64,000 nt of DNA from Pseudomonas costantinii. GTDB lineage: Bacteria > Pseudomonadota > Gammaproteobacteria > Pseudomonadales > Pseudomonadaceae. The translations under genes were made by a program, and so were the position numbers. Below the pieces are notes generated by a model. That model saw only the letters and a program-made list of their open reading frames with translations. It was not told where the DNA came from and ran no database searches. The DNA is taken from positions 124,001 through 188,000 of the forward strand of contig NZ_MDDR01000003.1 in the NCBI RefSeq assembly GCF_001870435.1, read 5' to 3'. Below, piece after piece: positions 45,887 through 57,042 of the stretch; position 1 is the stretch's first letter, and each line of letters opens with the position of its first letter.

Positions 45887-47344
45887 ATGGCTGCAAATGA
45901 CGCACGTGCAAGCACCACCCCGTTGATCGAAAGGCGTTCGATCGACTACATCCCGGAAGCGGAAAGACACGGTCGTCTATTGAGCCAGTTCACCCTGTGG
46001 CTGGGTGCCAACCTGCAGATCACTGCCATCGTCACCGGGGCCTTGGCCGTGGTGCTGGGCGGTGATGTGTTCTGGTCGTTGATCGGTCTGTTGATCGGTC
46101 AACTGCTGGGCGGCGGCGTCATGGCGCTGCATGCGGCGCAAGGCCCGCAATTGGGCTTGCCGCAGATGATCTCCAGCCGGGTGCAGTTTGGTGTGTATGG
46201 AGCGGTGATCCCGCTGGTGCTGGTGTGCCTGATGTACATCGGTTTCTCGGCCAGCGGCTCATTGCTGGCGGGGCAGGCGGTGGCGCAGCTGCTGCACGTG
46301 GAAGACTGGGTCGGCATTGTGTTGTTCGCCGGGCTGATCATGGTGTTCACCATCTTCGGCTACCGGGTTATCCATGGCATCGGCCGCATTGCCAGCGTGC
46401 TTGGCGTGATTGCGTTCGCGTACCTGTTCTACAAGCTGTTGGCCGGTAACGACATCGGCGCGTTGTTGGGCAACAAGCACTTTTCCCTGAGCAGTTTCCT
46501 GCTGGCGATTTCGCTGTCGGCGTCCTGGCAGATTGCGTTCGGCCCTTATGTGGCGGACTACTCGCGCTACCTGCCGCGCAGCACTGAGGCCAAGAAAACC
46601 TTCTGGGCGGTTGGCCTGGGTTCAGTGATCGGTGCGCAGGCGTCGATGGTGTTCGGTGTGTTCGCAGCGGCCTTGGCCGGTTCGCAATTCGCCCACCACG
46701 AAGTCTCGTTTATCGTCGGCCTGGGTGGCACCGGCATTGTCGCGGCGCTGCTGTATTTCAGCATCGCCTTCGGCAAGGTCACCGTGACCACGCTCAATGC
46801 CTACGGCAGCTTCATGTCGATCGCGACGATCATCAGCGGCTTTCGTGGCAGCCGGCACATTTCGAGTGCGGTGCGCCTGCTGTACATCTTCCTGATGGTG
46901 TCGATTGCCGCCGCGCTGGCGTTGCTGGGCAAGGACTCGTTCCTCAAGGATTTCTCCGCGTTCATCCTGTTCCTGCTGGCGTTTTTTACGCCATGGAGCG
47001 CGATCAACCTGGTGGACTTCTACTGCATCACCAAAGAGCGCTACGACATTCCGGCGCTGTCCAATCCCAATGGTCGGTACGGCCGCTGGAACCTGATGGG
47101 CATCAGCATCTATGTGTTCGGCGTGCTGATCCAGATGCCGTTCATCTCCACGCATTTCTACACCGGCCCACTGGTCGCCAGCCTTGGCGACACCGATATC
47201 TCCTGGATCATCGGCCTGGTGGTGCCTGCTGCGCTTTATTACTGGGCCGCGAAAAAGTGGCACAGCGCAATACCTGAAAAACTGATCCTGCCGGTAGAGC
47301 AGGGCGCTATACCAACGACAAACGGGCTGGCTGCACAGGCCTGA
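45887..47344 (+). CDS. NCS1-type permease in the hut operon (candidate urocanate transporter)
   Basis: A 485-residue membrane protein with about twelve helices, belonging to the cytosine/purine permease (NCS1) family. It starts with the family's AERHGRLLSQFTLWLGANLQITAIVTG, followed by LGLPQMISSRVQFG and ASWQIAFGPYVADYSRYLPR. Although often labelled cytosine permease, its place between hutU and the hut ABC system points to urocanate or histidine as cargo. In P. fluorescens a urocanate-specific HutT is known; equating this gene with it is inference. Confidence 0.88.
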   Translation: MAANDARASTTPLIERRSIDYIPEAERHGRLLSQFTLWLGANLQITAIVTGALAVVLGGDVFWSLIGLLIGQLLGGGVMALHAAQGPQLGLPQMISSRVQFGVYGAVIPLVLVCLMYIGFSASGSLLAGQAVAQLLHVEDWVGIVLFAGLIMVFTIFGYRVIHGIGRIASVLGVIAFAYLFYKLLAGNDIGALLGNKHFSLSSFLLAISLSASWQIAFGPYVADYSRYLPRSTEAKKTFWAVGLGSVIGAQASMVFGVFAAALAGSQFAHHEVSFIVGLGGTGIVAALLYFSIAFGKVTVTTLNAYGSFMSIATIISGFRGSRHISSAVRLLYIFLMVSIAAALALLGKDSFLKDFSAFILFLLAFFTPWSAINLVDFYCITKERYDIPALSNPNGRYGRWNLMGISIYVFGVLIQMPFISTHFYTGPLVASLGDTDISWIIGLVVPAALYYWAAKKWHSAIPEKLILPVEQGAIPTTNGLAAQA

Positions 47345-47413
47345 TGGGACGTGGACAGGGCAGGATGCCTACTGACTGCCGTAATCCATTTCAAGATTGG
47401 GAGCGTCACAACA

Positions 47414-48379
47414 ATGAAAATGAATAAGACCCTGTTGGCCACATTGTTCTCAGCAGGCGTACTGGCAAGTGCAAGCGCCCAGGCGGCAGGTTGGTGCGAA
47501 TCGGGTAAACCGGTGAAATTTGCCGGTCTGAACTGGGAAAGCGGCATGTTGCTCACGGACATCCTGCAAACCGTTCTGGAAAAAGGCTACGACTGCAAAA
47601 CCGACAGCCTGCCGGGTAACTCCATCACTATGGAAAACGCCCTGAGCAGCAATGACATTCAAGTGTTTGCCGAAGAGTGGGTCGGCCGCAGCGAAGTCTG
47701 GAACAAGGCCGAGAAGGCCGGCAAAGTCGTCGGCGTCGGTGCCCCTGTTATCGGCGCTGTCGAAGGTTGGTACGTGCCGCGTTATGTGATCGAAGGCGAC
47801 GCCAAGCGCAAGCTGGAACCCAAGGCGCCGGACCTGAAAAACATCGCCGACCTGGCCAAGTACGCCTCGGTGTTCAAGGACCAGGAAGAACCTTCCAAAG
47901 GCCGTTTCTACAACTGCCCGGCCGGTTGGACCTGCGAGCTGGACAACAGCGAGATGCTGAAAAGCTACGGCCTGGAAAGCACCTACACCAACTTCCGCCC
48001 TGGCACCGGCCCGGCGCTGGATGCAGCGGTGCTGTCGAGCTACAAGCGTGGCGAACCGATCCTGTTCTATTACTGGTCGCCTACCCCGCTGATGGGCCAG
48101 GTTGATCTGGTGAAGCTGGAAGAAAAGCCCGGTGTGGATAAAAGCGTGAGCATCAAGGTCGGCTTGTCCAAGACGTTCCACGAGCAAGCCCCGGAACTGG
48201 TGGCGGTGCTGGAAAAGGTCAACCTGCCGATCGACCTGCTGAACCAGAACCTCGGTCGCATGGCTAAAGAGCGAATTGAATCGCCAAAACTGGCGAAAAT
48301 TTTCCTCAAGGAACATCCTGAAGTCTGGCACGCATGGGTGAGCGACGACGCAGCCAAGAAAATCGACGCGGCCTTGTAG
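47414..48379 (+). CDS. hutX: ABC transporter substrate-binding protein (HutX-like)
   Basis: A 321-residue periplasmic protein with a signal peptide (residues 1-23, ending SASAQA) and an OpuAC-type domain. It starts GWCESGKPVKFAGLNWESG and continues EWVGRSEVWNKAEKAG, GWYVPRYVIEGD and PILFYYWSPTPLMGQ, with Trp/Tyr residues that form the aromatic ligand box in this family. The hut location suggests histidine or a relative rather than glycine betaine. A stem-loop follows before the permease gene. Confidence 0.9.
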   Translation: MKMNKTLLATLFSAGVLASASAQAAGWCESGKPVKFAGLNWESGMLLTDILQTVLEKGYDCKTDSLPGNSITMENALSSNDIQVFAEEWVGRSEVWNKAEKAGKVVGVGAPVIGAVEGWYVPRYVIEGDAKRKLEPKAPDLKNIADLAKYASVFKDQEEPSKGRFYNCPAGWTCELDNSEMLKSYGLESTYTNFRPGTGPALDAAVLSSYKRGEPILFYYWSPTPLMGQVDLVKLEEKPGVDKSVSIKVGLSKTFHEQAPELVAVLEKVNLPIDLLNQNLGRMAKERIESPKLAKIFLKEHPEVWHAWVSDDAAKKIDAAL

Positions 48380-48389
48380 GTTGAGCGTT

Positions 48390-48415
48390 CCCGGTTGCTT
48401 TAACAGGCAACCGGG
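48390..48415 (+). other. Intercistronic stem-loop between hutX and hutW
   Basis: Perfect 9-bp stem CCCGGTTGC / GCAACCGGG with an 8-nt loop, no T tract after it. Such hairpins behind binding-protein genes often protect the upstream message so that the binding protein is made in excess over the permease. Confidence 0.75.
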
Positions 48416-48450
48416 CGCCCGGCCACAACCCACTGGATCGAGAGCACGAT

Positions 48451-49298
48451 ATGTTTCCTGAGCGTTTTACGTTTTCCATTGCCGACTGGGTCAACGGTTG
48501 GGTGGATTCACTGGTTACCAACTACGGCGATGTGTTCCGGCACATCTCCGACACCCTGTTATGGGCCATCGTCAACCTGGAAGGGTTGCTACGCGCGGCG
48601 CCTTGGTGGCTGATGTTGGCCATCGTCGGTGGTGTCGCCTGGCACGCCACCCGCAAGGTGGTGACCACGGCGGTGATCGTCGGTTTGCTGTTCCTGGTGG
48701 GCGCCGTTGGCCTGTGGGACAAGCTGATGCAAACCTTGGCACTGATGATGGTCGCCACAGTGATCTCGGTGCTGATCGGCATTCCCTTGGGCATCCTCTC
48801 GGCGCGTAGCAATCGCCTGCGTTCGGTGCTGATGCCGCTGCTCGACATCATGCAAACCATGCCCAGCTTCGTGTACCTGATCCCGGTGCTGATGCTGTTC
48901 GGCCTCGGTAAGGTCCCGGCGATTTTCGCCACGGTGATCTACGCCGCGCCGCCGCTGATTCGCCTGACGGATCTGGGTATTCGCCAAGTCGACGGCGAAG
49001 TCATGGAAGCCATCAATGCCTTCGGTGCCAACCGCTGGCAGCAACTGTTCGGCGTGCAGCTGCCGCTGGCACTGCCAAGCATCATGGCCGGTATCAACCA
49101 GACCACCATGATGGCGTTGTCGATGGTGGTGATCGCCTCGATGATCGGCGCCCGTGGCTTGGGTGAAGACGTACTCGTCGGCATCCAGACTCTCAACGTT
49201 GGCCGTGGGCTCGAAGCCGGGCTGGCGATCGTGATTCTTGCAGTGGTCATCGACCGCATTACCCAGGCCTATGGTCGTCCACGGCACGAGGCGAGCAA

Positions 49299-49302
<4 letters not shown>
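48451..49302 (+). CDS. hutW: ABC transporter permease (HutW-like)
   Basis: A 283-residue inner-membrane subunit with about six to seven helices and the ABC permease loop ([30 protein letters not shown] motif). It is of the OpuAB/ProW type. The N-terminal 45 residues are periplasmic or cytoplasmic with an amphipathic start. Its stop overlaps the ATPase start by 4 nt. The complex would be HutX-W-V. Confidence 0.92.
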
Positions 49303-50123
<821 letters not shown>

Positions 50124-50135
50124 TCCGGATGACAG

Positions 50136-50187
50136 CGGGACGCAGAGCGTCCCAGGTGGCATTCCCACGCAGAGCGTGGGAACGATC
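50136..50187. repeat. Palindromic repeat family A, right half only (copy 5)
   Basis: Only the right arm: GGGACGCAGAGCGTCCC hairpin, then TTCCCACGCAGAGCGTGGGAA and GATC. The left arm is absent. It is inserted within the hut operon, between hutV and the histidase paralog, ending 20 bases before that start. Confidence 0.9.
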
Positions 50188-50207
50188 AAATTGAAGAAGG
50201 TATGAAG

Positions 50208-51731
50208 ATGTCCCTGGCTGAAAAAATCATCATCGCCGACGTCCCCATGCGCTGGCAGGACGTGGTCGCCGTGGCCCGTCACGGTGCTGTTCTCGAACTC
50301 TCGGGCCACGCCTGGGCGCGTATCGACAATGCCCAGGCCATCGTGCAGCGCATCGTCACCAGCGGTGAGCGCGCCTATGGCGTGAACACCGGTCTGGGCG
50401 CGCTGTGCAATGTGTCGCTCAAGGGCGAGCAACTCAGCCAACTGTCGCGTAATACCTTGCTGAGCCACGCCTGCGGCGTCGGTCCGGTACTCAGCGATGA
50501 GCAAACGCGTGCGATCATTTGTGCGGCAATTATCAACTACAGCCACGGCAAATCCGGCCTGCATCCGCAGGTGGTGCATTCGTTGCTGGCGCTGCTCAAC
50601 CACGGCATCACGCCGCAAGTGCCGTCCCAGGGCTCGGTGGGTTATCTGACCCACATGGCGCATGTCGGCGTGACCTTGCTGGGTGTTGGCAATGTGAGCT
50701 ACCGGGGCCAGGTCGTCCCGGCGCAACAGGCCCTGAGCGCCGAAGGTTTACAGCCGGTGGTACTGGGTGCCAAGGACGGTCTGTGCCTGGTCAACGGCAC
50801 GCCGTGCATGACCGGCCTGAGCTGCCTGGCCTTGGCTGACGCGCATCATTTGCTGCAATGGGCCGACGTGATCGGTGCCATGAGCTTTGAGGCCCAGCGC
50901 GGTCAGATTGACGCCTTCGACGAAGCCATCATCGCCCTCAAGCCGCACCCGGGCATGCAACAAGTCGGCATCAACCTGCGCGCCTTGCTCGACGGCAGTG
51001 AAGTGATCGCCAGCAGCAAAGGCATCCGTACCCAGGACGCGCTGAGCATCCGCTCGATCCCGCAGATTCATGGCGCGGCGCGCGACCAGGTGGAACACGC
51101 CACTCGTCAGATCGAGACCGAACTCAACAGCGCCACCGATAACCCGTTGGTGCTCGGCACACCGGACAACTACCGCGTGGTGTCCCAGGCCAACCCCCAC
51201 GGACAATCCGTGGCGCTGGCGGCCGACATGCTCGCCATCGCGATGGCCGAAATCGGCTCCGTGGCCGAGCGTCGCCTGGACCGCCTGATCAACCCGCACG
51301 TCAGTGGTCTGCCGGCGTTCCTGGTCAGCAACCCCGGGGTCAACTCCGGGATGATGATCGTGCAGTACGTCGCCGCCTCCCTGTGTGGGCAAAACCGCCA
51401 GTTGGCGCAACCGGCGGTGCTCGACAACTTTGTCACCTCGGGCCTGCAGGAAGACCATCTGAGCATGGGCACCAATGCCGCGCTCAAGCTGCATCAATTG
51501 TTGGCCAACGTCACCCAGATCCTTGCCATTGAGTACCTGCTGGCGGCCCAGGCGTTTGAGTTTCTCAAGGACCAGCGTTTCGGCGCGGGTACTGACAGCG
51601 CCTGGCGCCTGTTGCGTGAAAAGGTCTCGCCTTACGAACAAGACCGCTGGCTGGCGCCGGACATCGCGACGGCGGCCGCACTGCTCAAGGATGCCAACCT
51701 GCTGCACCGCACCTTGCCGAATTTGCACTGA
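50208..51731 (+). CDS. Histidase-family paralog lacking the MIO tripeptide
   Basis: A 507-residue member of the HAL/PAL ammonia-lyase family. The cofactor-forming Ala-Ser-Gly is missing: where the neighbour has [14 protein letters not shown], this protein has GSVG-YLTHMAH (G142-S-V-G145), an exact three-residue gap. It also has Leu279 in place of the active-site Tyr (QDALSIRS for QDPYSLRC) and Pro for Phe in the GGNFHAE region. Tyr in AYGVNTG, His in LSHACG, Asn in LVNGTP and Glu in QEDHLSMG are kept. It should not be a normal histidase. The start at 50208 is chosen because AGAAGG is then 7 nt away. The second histidase gene follows at 51853. Confidence 0.88.
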   Translation: MSLAEKIIIADVPMRWQDVVAVARHGAVLELSGHAWARIDNAQAIVQRIVTSGERAYGVNTGLGALCNVSLKGEQLSQLSRNTLLSHACGVGPVLSDEQTRAIICAAIINYSHGKSGLHPQVVHSLLALLNHGITPQVPSQGSVGYLTHMAHVGVTLLGVGNVSYRGQVVPAQQALSAEGLQPVVLGAKDGLCLVNGTPCMTGLSCLALADAHHLLQWADVIGAMSFEAQRGQIDAFDEAIIALKPHPGMQQVGINLRALLDGSEVIASSKGIRTQDALSIRSIPQIHGAARDQVEHATRQIETELNSATDNPLVLGTPDNYRVVSQANPHGQSVALAADMLAIAMAEIGSVAERRLDRLINPHVSGLPAFLVSNPGVNSGMMIVQYVAASLCGQNRQLAQPAVLDNFVTSGLQEDHLSMGTNAALKLHQLLANVTQILAIEYLLAAQAFEFLKDQRFGAGTDSAWRLLREKVSPYEQDRWLAPDIATAAALLKDANLLHRTLPNLH

Positions 51732-51761
51732 ACGTTTTTCCAACAATAACCAGCGTGCCAA

Positions 51762-51792
51762 GCCGCGAGTCGTTCTAAAAGAACACCGCGGC
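51762..51792 (+). other. Intercistronic hairpin between the two histidase genes
   Basis: Outer stem GCCGCG / CGCGGC and inner stem GTTC / GAAC with loop TAAAA. No T tract follows. It could balance expression of the paralog and of hutH; function not shown. Confidence 0.6.
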
Positions 51793-51852
51793 GGATAACG
51801 GAAGCATCCGGAGCGACTGGTAGTTAACAACACTCTCAAAAGGAGCATGAAT

Positions 51853-53385
51853 GTGACTGCGCTAAATCTGATTCCAGGCCAACTGAGCCTCTCCCAACTG
51901 CGGGCCATCTACCAGCAGCCGGTAACCCTCAGCCTGGATGACAGCGCCACGGCGCAGATCGAAGCCAGTGTTGCCTGCGTGGAGCAGATTCTCGCCGAGA
52001 ACCGCACCGCTTACGGCATCAACACCGGTTTCGGCCTGCTGGCCTCGACCCGCATCGCAAGCGAAGACCTGGAAAACCTCCAGCGTTCGCTGGTGCTGTC
52101 CCATGCCGCCGGTGTCGGTGAGCCGATCAGCGATGCGCTGGTGCGGCTGGTCATGGTGCTCAAGGTCAACAGCCTGAGCCGTGGGTTCTCCGGGATTCGC
52201 CGCCAGGTGATCGACGCACTGATCGCGCTGATCAACGCCGAGGTGTATCCGCATATTCCTCTGAAAGGTTCAGTGGGTGCTTCCGGTGACTTGGCGCCAT
52301 TGGCCCACATGTCCCTGGTGCTGCTGGGCGAAGGCAAGGCGCGCTACAAGGGCGAATGGCTTGAGGCCACCGAAGCGCTGAAAGTCGCCGGCCTGACCCC
52401 GCTGACCCTCGCCGCCAAAGAAGGTCTGGCGCTGCTCAACGGCACCCAGGTATCTACCGCGTATGCTTTGCGTGGCCTGTTCGAAGGCGAAGATTTGTTC
52501 GCGGGCGCCCTGGCCTGCGGCGCCCTGACCGTGGAAGCGGTGCTGGGCTCGCGTTCGCCATTTGACGCACGTATTCACGCCGCTCGCGGCCAACGTGGGC
52601 AGATCGATGCGGCTGCGGCCTATCGTGACCTGCTGGGCGAAAGCAGCCAGGTCTCCCAGTCGCACCAGAACTGCGACAAAGTACAAGACCCGTACTCCCT
52701 GCGCTGCCAGCCGCAAGTCATGGGCGCCTGCCTGACCCAGTTCCGCCAGGCCGCCGAAGTGCTGGTGGTGGAAGCCAACGCCGTGTCGGATAACCCGCTG
52801 GTGTTTGCAGCCGAAGGCGACGTGATCTCCGGCGGTAACTTCCACGCGGAACCGGTGGCCATGGCCGCTGATAACATGGCGCTGGCCATCGCGGAAATCG
52901 GCTCCCTGAGCGAGCGCCGTATCTCGCTGATGATGGACAAGCACATGTCGCAATTGCCGCCGTTCCTGGTGGGCAATGGCGGGGTGAACTCCGGTTTCAT
53001 GATCGCCCAGGTGACAGCAGCAGCGTTGGCCAGTGAGAACAAGGCGCTGGCTCATCCGCATAGCGTGGACAGCCTGCCGACTTCCGCCAACCAGGAAGAC
53101 CACGTTTCGATGGCGCCGGCTGCGGGCAAGCGCCTGTGGGAAATGGCCGAGAACACCCGTGGTGTGTTGGCGGTTGAGTGGCTGGCAGCGTGCCAGGGCC
53201 TGGACCTGCGCGACGGCTTGAAAACCTCGACCAAGCTTGAAAAGGCTCGCGGCATTCTGCGCGACAAAGTGGCGTTCTATGAAAAGGACCGCTTCTTTGC
53301 ACCTGACATCAACGCCGCCAGCGAGCTGCTTGCCAGCCGCTGCCTGAATGAACTGGTGCCGGCCAAGTTGCTGCCAAGCCTGTAA
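51853..53385 (+). CDS. hutH: Histidine ammonia-lyase
   Basis: A 510-residue catalytic histidase, which deaminates histidine to urocanate. The MIO cofactor triad Ala143-Ser144-Gly145 sits in [15 protein letters not shown]. Other active-site blocks are complete: [45 protein letters not shown] and NQEDHVSMA. The GTG at 51853 is chosen: AGGAG is then 7 nt away and the protein starts MTALNLIPG like known Pseudomonas HutH (510 residues). An ATG two codons upstream is too close to the Shine-Dalgarno. Confidence 0.97.
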   Translation: MTALNLIPGQLSLSQLRAIYQQPVTLSLDDSATAQIEASVACVEQILAENRTAYGINTGFGLLASTRIASEDLENLQRSLVLSHAAGVGEPISDALVRLVMVLKVNSLSRGFSGIRRQVIDALIALINAEVYPHIPLKGSVGASGDLAPLAHMSLVLLGEGKARYKGEWLEATEALKVAGLTPLTLAAKEGLALLNGTQVSTAYALRGLFEGEDLFAGALACGALTVEAVLGSRSPFDARIHAARGQRGQIDAAAAYRDLLGESSQVSQSHQNCDKVQDPYSLRCQPQVMGACLTQFRQAAEVLVVEANAVSDNPLVFAAEGDVISGGNFHAEPVAMAADNMALAIAEIGSLSERRISLMMDKHMSQLPPFLVGNGGVNSGFMIAQVTAAALASENKALAHPHSVDSLPTSANQEDHVSMAPAAGKRLWEMAENTRGVLAVEWLAACQGLDLRDGLKTSTKLEKARGILRDKVAFYEKDRFFAPDINAASELLASRCLNELVPAKLLPSL

Positions 53386-53387
53386 CT

Positions 53388-53500
53388 GATCATTCCCACG
53401 CTCTGCGTGGGAATGCCGCCCTGGACGCTCTGCGTCTACTTTTAGAGCCGTGACGCTGAGCGTCACAGGATGCATTCCCACGCAGAGCGTGGGAACGATC
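53388..53500. repeat. Palindromic intergenic repeat, family A (copy 6)
   Basis: A 113-bp copy that starts 3 bases after the hutH stop and ends 31 bases before hutT. Left end GATCATTCCCACGC, right end GCGTGGGAACGATC. The middle loop differs from other copies (CTACTTTTAGAGCC). Confidence 0.92.
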
Positions 53501-53531
53501 CTCTTCTTATAAAAATAATTAGGGACGAGAA

Positions 53532-54941
53532 ATGCACACGCAAGAAAAGGGTTTGAAACGCGGGCTCAACGCCCGACATATTCGCTTTATGGCTCTGGGC
53601 TCGGCGATCGGTACCGGGCTTTTCTATGGCTCCGCGTCCGCCATCCAGATGGCCGGTCCCGCCGTGTTGTTGGCCTACCTGATCGGCGGCGCCGCGGTAT
53701 TCATGGTGATGCGCGCCCTGGGTGAAATGGCCGTGCACAACCCGGTGGCCGGCTCCTTCGGCCAGTACGCCAGCACCTACCTGGGCCCCATGGCCGGCTT
53801 TATCCTCGGCTGGACCTACGCGTTTGAAATGATCATCGTCTGCCTCGCCGACGTGACCGCCTTCGGCATCTACATGGGCTTCTGGTTTCCCGAAGTCGCA
53901 CGTTGGGTCTGGGTGCTCGGCATCGTGTTTTTGATCGGCGGCCTGAACCTGTGCAACGTCAAAGTGTTTGGCGAGATGGAGTTCTGGCTGTCGCTGCTCA
54001 AGGTTGGCGCGATTGTCGCGATGATCCTGGGCGGCTTCGGCATCATGCTGTTCGGCATTCACACTGCCGGCGACACCCAAGCCAGCGGCCTCAGCAACCT
54101 GTGGGCCCACGGCGGCTTTATGCCCAACGGCGTTGGCGGTTTGATCGCCTCGTTTGCGGTGGTGATGTTCGCGTTTGGCGGCATCGAAATCATCGGCATC
54201 ACCGCCGGTGAAGCCAAGGACCCGCAACGTGTGATCCCCAAGGCGATCAACGCCGTGCCGCTGCGCATCCTGTTGTTCTACGTGCTGACCTTGTTTGTGT
54301 TGATGGCGATCTACCCGTGGCCGCAGATCGGCACCCAGGGCAGCCCGTTCGTACAGATATTCAGCAACCTGGGCATCGGCTCGGCGGCGACCATTCTCAA
54401 TATCGTGGTGATCTCGGCGGCGGTGTCGGCCATCAACAGTGACATCTTTGGCGCCGGCCGCATGATGTACGGCCTGGCCCAGCAAGGGCAGGCGCCCAAG
54501 GGTTTTGCCCAGCTGTCCAAACAAGGCGTGCCGTGGATGACCGTGGTGGTGATGGGCGCGGCGCTGCTCGGCGGCGTGGTGCTCAATTACCTGATCCCGG
54601 AAAACGTGTTCCTGGTGATTGCCTCGATTGCCACCTTCGCCACCGTATGGGTCTGGCTGATGATCCTGTTCACCCAGGTCGCGATGCGCCGCTCGATGAC
54701 TAAAGAGCAAGTCGCCGAGCTGAAATTCCCGGTACCGTTCTGGCCTTATGCGCCTGCGGCGGCCATCGTGTTCATGTTGTTTGTATTTGGCGTGCTGGGC
54801 TACTTCCCGGACACCCAGGCTGCATTGCTGGTCGGCGCCGTGTGGATCGTGCTGTTGGTCGTCGCCTACCTGTTGTGGGTCAAACCCGCTGCCGGGCAAG
54901 CGGCCAAGGTCCATTACGACCCGGTTTTGTCTCATCGATAA
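53532..54941 (+). CDS. hutT: Amino-acid permease, histidine transporter HutT
   Basis: A 469-residue AAT-family (APC superfamily) permease with about twelve helices. It starts [35 protein letters not shown], the family N terminus, with [19 protein letters not shown] and [15 protein letters not shown] in helix 6-7 regions. The hut position supports histidine as substrate. An AGGGACGAG ribosome-binding site precedes the ATG. It lies between hutH and hutI as in other Pseudomonas hut loci. Confidence 0.93.
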   Translation: MHTQEKGLKRGLNARHIRFMALGSAIGTGLFYGSASAIQMAGPAVLLAYLIGGAAVFMVMRALGEMAVHNPVAGSFGQYASTYLGPMAGFILGWTYAFEMIIVCLADVTAFGIYMGFWFPEVARWVWVLGIVFLIGGLNLCNVKVFGEMEFWLSLLKVGAIVAMILGGFGIMLFGIHTAGDTQASGLSNLWAHGGFMPNGVGGLIASFAVVMFAFGGIEIIGITAGEAKDPQRVIPKAINAVPLRILLFYVLTLFVLMAIYPWPQIGTQGSPFVQIFSNLGIGSAATILNIVVISAAVSAINSDIFGAGRMMYGLAQQGQAPKGFAQLSKQGVPWMTVVVMGAALLGGVVLNYLIPENVFLVIASIATFATVWVWLMILFTQVAMRRSMTKEQVAELKFPVPFWPYAPAAAIVFMLFVFGVLGYFPDTQAALLVGAVWIVLLVVAYLLWVKPAAGQAAKVHYDPVLSHR

Positions 54942-54956
54942 CTTAGGGAGGCGTTG

Positions 54957-56162
54957 ATGAAAACGCTTTGGCAACACTGCCACGTCGCAACCATGGCCCA
55001 CGGCAAATACTCGATCATCGAGGATGCCGCCATGGTCACCGCAGGTCAGCTCATCGAGTGGATCGGCCCCTTGGCCGATCTGCCGGAGGGAGACTATGCG
55101 CAGGTTCACGACCTGCAAGGCGCGTGGGTTACCCCCGGGCTGATCGACTGCCACACGCACACGGTGTTTGGCGGCAATCGCAGCGGCGAATTCGAGCAGC
55201 GCCTTGAAGGGGTGAGCTACGCCGAAATCGCGGCCAAAGGGGGCGGTATTGCCAGCACGGTGCGCGCCACCCGCGCCGCGACAGAAGATGAACTGTTTGC
55301 CAGCGCTGAAAAGCGCCTGCGCAGTTTGCTGCGTGACGGCGTGACCACGGTTGAGATCAAGTCCGGCTACGGCTTGGACCTGGCCAATGAACGCAAGATG
55401 TTGCGGGTTGCGCGTCGTCTCGGCGAAGCGCTGCCAGTCAGCGTGCGCGCCACGTGCCTCGCGGCGCACGCGTTGCCGCCGGAGTACAAGGACCGTGCCG
55501 ATGACTACATCGATCACATCTGCGCCGAGATGTTGCCAGCCTTGGCGGCGGAAGGGCTGGTGGATGCGGTCGACGCTTTCTGCGAGTACCTAGCGTTTTC
55601 CACCGAACAGGTGGAGCGCGTGTTCAAGGTTGCCCAGCAGTTGGACCTGCCGGTGAAACTGCATGCCGAGCAGCTGTCGTCGTTGCACGGTTCCAGCCTC
55701 GCGGCGCGTTACCACGCGTTGTCGGCGGACCATCTGGAGTTCATGACCGAAGAAGACGCCATCGCCATGGCCGCTTCTGGCACCGTCGCCGTCTTGCTGC
55801 CGGGCGCTTTCTACTTCCTGCGTGAAACCCAGTTGCCGCCGATGGAGGTCCTGCGCAAGCACGGTGTGAAGATCGCTATAGCCAGCGACCTCAACCCCGG
55901 CACCTCACCGGCGTTGTCGGTGCGCTTGATGCTGAACATGGCTTGCACCTTGTTCCGCATGACCCCGGAAGAAGCCCTGGCCGGCGCCACCCAGCATGCG
56001 GCCACCGCGCTGGGCATGGGTGACACCCATGGGTCTCTGGAAGTGGGCAAGGTCGCGGATTTTGTCGCGTGGCAGATTGATCGCCCCGCCGACCTTGCCT
56101 ACTGGCTGGGCGGCGAGCTGGATAAACGCGTCGTGCGCCACGGCGTCGACGTCACTGTTTGA
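54957..56162 (+). CDS. hutI: Imidazolonepropionase
   Basis: A 401-residue amidohydrolase that opens imidazolonepropionate to N-formiminoglutamate, third step of the route. The metal site is [12 protein letters not shown], followed by [16 protein letters not shown] and the catalytic-Asp region [11 protein letters not shown]. The ATG at 54957 follows GGGAGGC; a TTG one codon earlier is ignored. It starts 15 bases after hutT. Confidence 0.97.
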   Translation: MKTLWQHCHVATMAHGKYSIIEDAAMVTAGQLIEWIGPLADLPEGDYAQVHDLQGAWVTPGLIDCHTHTVFGGNRSGEFEQRLEGVSYAEIAAKGGGIASTVRATRAATEDELFASAEKRLRSLLRDGVTTVEIKSGYGLDLANERKMLRVARRLGEALPVSVRATCLAAHALPPEYKDRADDYIDHICAEMLPALAAEGLVDAVDAFCEYLAFSTEQVERVFKVAQQLDLPVKLHAEQLSSLHGSSLAARYHALSADHLEFMTEEDAIAMAASGTVAVLLPGAFYFLRETQLPPMEVLRKHGVKIAIASDLNPGTSPALSVRLMLNMACTLFRMTPEEALAGATQHAATALGMGDTHGSLEVGKVADFVAWQIDRPADLAYWLGGELDKRVVRHGVDVTV

Positions 56163-56173
56163 GGAGCAATGCT

Positions 56174-56974
56174 GTGGACAAGGTTCTGAACTTCAAAAAA
56201 GGCCGCGTGCCGCTGCTGATCAGCATGCCCCACGCCGGGCTGCGTCTCACGCCTGCGGTGCAGGCCGGGTTGATCCCCGAGGCGCAGAGCCTGCCGGATA
56301 CCGACTGGCACATCCCCACGCTGTATGACTTTGCCGAAGAGCTCGGTGCCAGCACCTTGGCGGCCGAGTACTCGCGGTTTGTGATCGACCTGAACCGGCC
56401 GTCCGACGACAAACCGTTGTATGTCGGCGCCACCACCGGTTTGTACCCGGCGACGCTGTTTGACGGCGTGCCGTTGTTCCGCGAAGGTCTGGAGCCGTCA
56501 AAGGAAGAGCGCGCAACCTACCTGGAAAAGGTCTGGGGCCCATACCACCGTACGCTGCAAGAGGAACTGGCCCGGCTCAAGGCCGAGTTCGGCTATGCGC
56601 TGCTGTTCGATGCGCACTCGATCCGCTCGGTGATCCCGCACCTGTTCGATGGCAAACTGCCGGACTTCAACCTCGGCACCTTCAATGGCGCTGCCTGCGA
56701 CGCCGAGTTGGCCAGCCAGCTCGAAGCCATCTGCGCCAAATATCCCCAGTACACCCATGTGCTGAACGGGCGCTTCAAGGGTGGCCATATCACCCGGCAC
56801 TACGGCAACCCGGCGCAGGACATCCACGCCGTGCAGTTGGAGTTGTGCCAGAGCGCTTATATGGAAGAGTTCGAGCCGTTCCGTTATCGGACGGATTTGG
56901 CCGAGCCAACCCAGGTGGTGTTGAAGCAGTTGCTGGAAGGGTTCCTGGCTTGGGGGCAAAAGCGCTACGGCTGA
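56174..56974 (+). CDS. hutG: N-formylglutamate deformylase
   Basis: A 266-residue zinc hydrolase of the N-formylglutamate amidohydrolase family, which gives glutamate and formate, the last step of the HutF-HutG branch. Motifs: LLISMPHAGLRL, VIDLNRPSDD, LLFDAHSIRSVIPHLFDG and GRFKGGHITRHYG. GTG start with GAGGAG 7 nt upstream; an ATG four bases earlier is out of frame. It closes the hut operon. Confidence 0.96.
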   Translation: MDKVLNFKKGRVPLLISMPHAGLRLTPAVQAGLIPEAQSLPDTDWHIPTLYDFAEELGASTLAAEYSRFVIDLNRPSDDKPLYVGATTGLYPATLFDGVPLFREGLEPSKEERATYLEKVWGPYHRTLQEELARLKAEFGYALLFDAHSIRSVIPHLFDGKLPDFNLGTFNGAACDAELASQLEAICAKYPQYTHVLNGRFKGGHITRHYGNPAQDIHAVQLELCQSAYMEEFEPFRYRTDLAEPTQVVLKQLLEGFLAWGQKRYG

Positions 56975-57042
56975 AATGGCTATCGCCGGCAAGCCTCACA
57001 GTCGCCGCAGTGCAACTGCCGGTCGCCACAGGTCGTGTTGAT

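Noticed and set aside
45887-47344. Annotation as a true cytosine transporter
   Set aside because: Family match alone does not give substrate, and the hut context argues for urocanate or histidine.
53463-55517. 684-codon reverse frame opposite hutT and hutI
   Set aside because: His/Gln/Asp-rich composition typical of antisense shadows; it also includes a repeat A copy.
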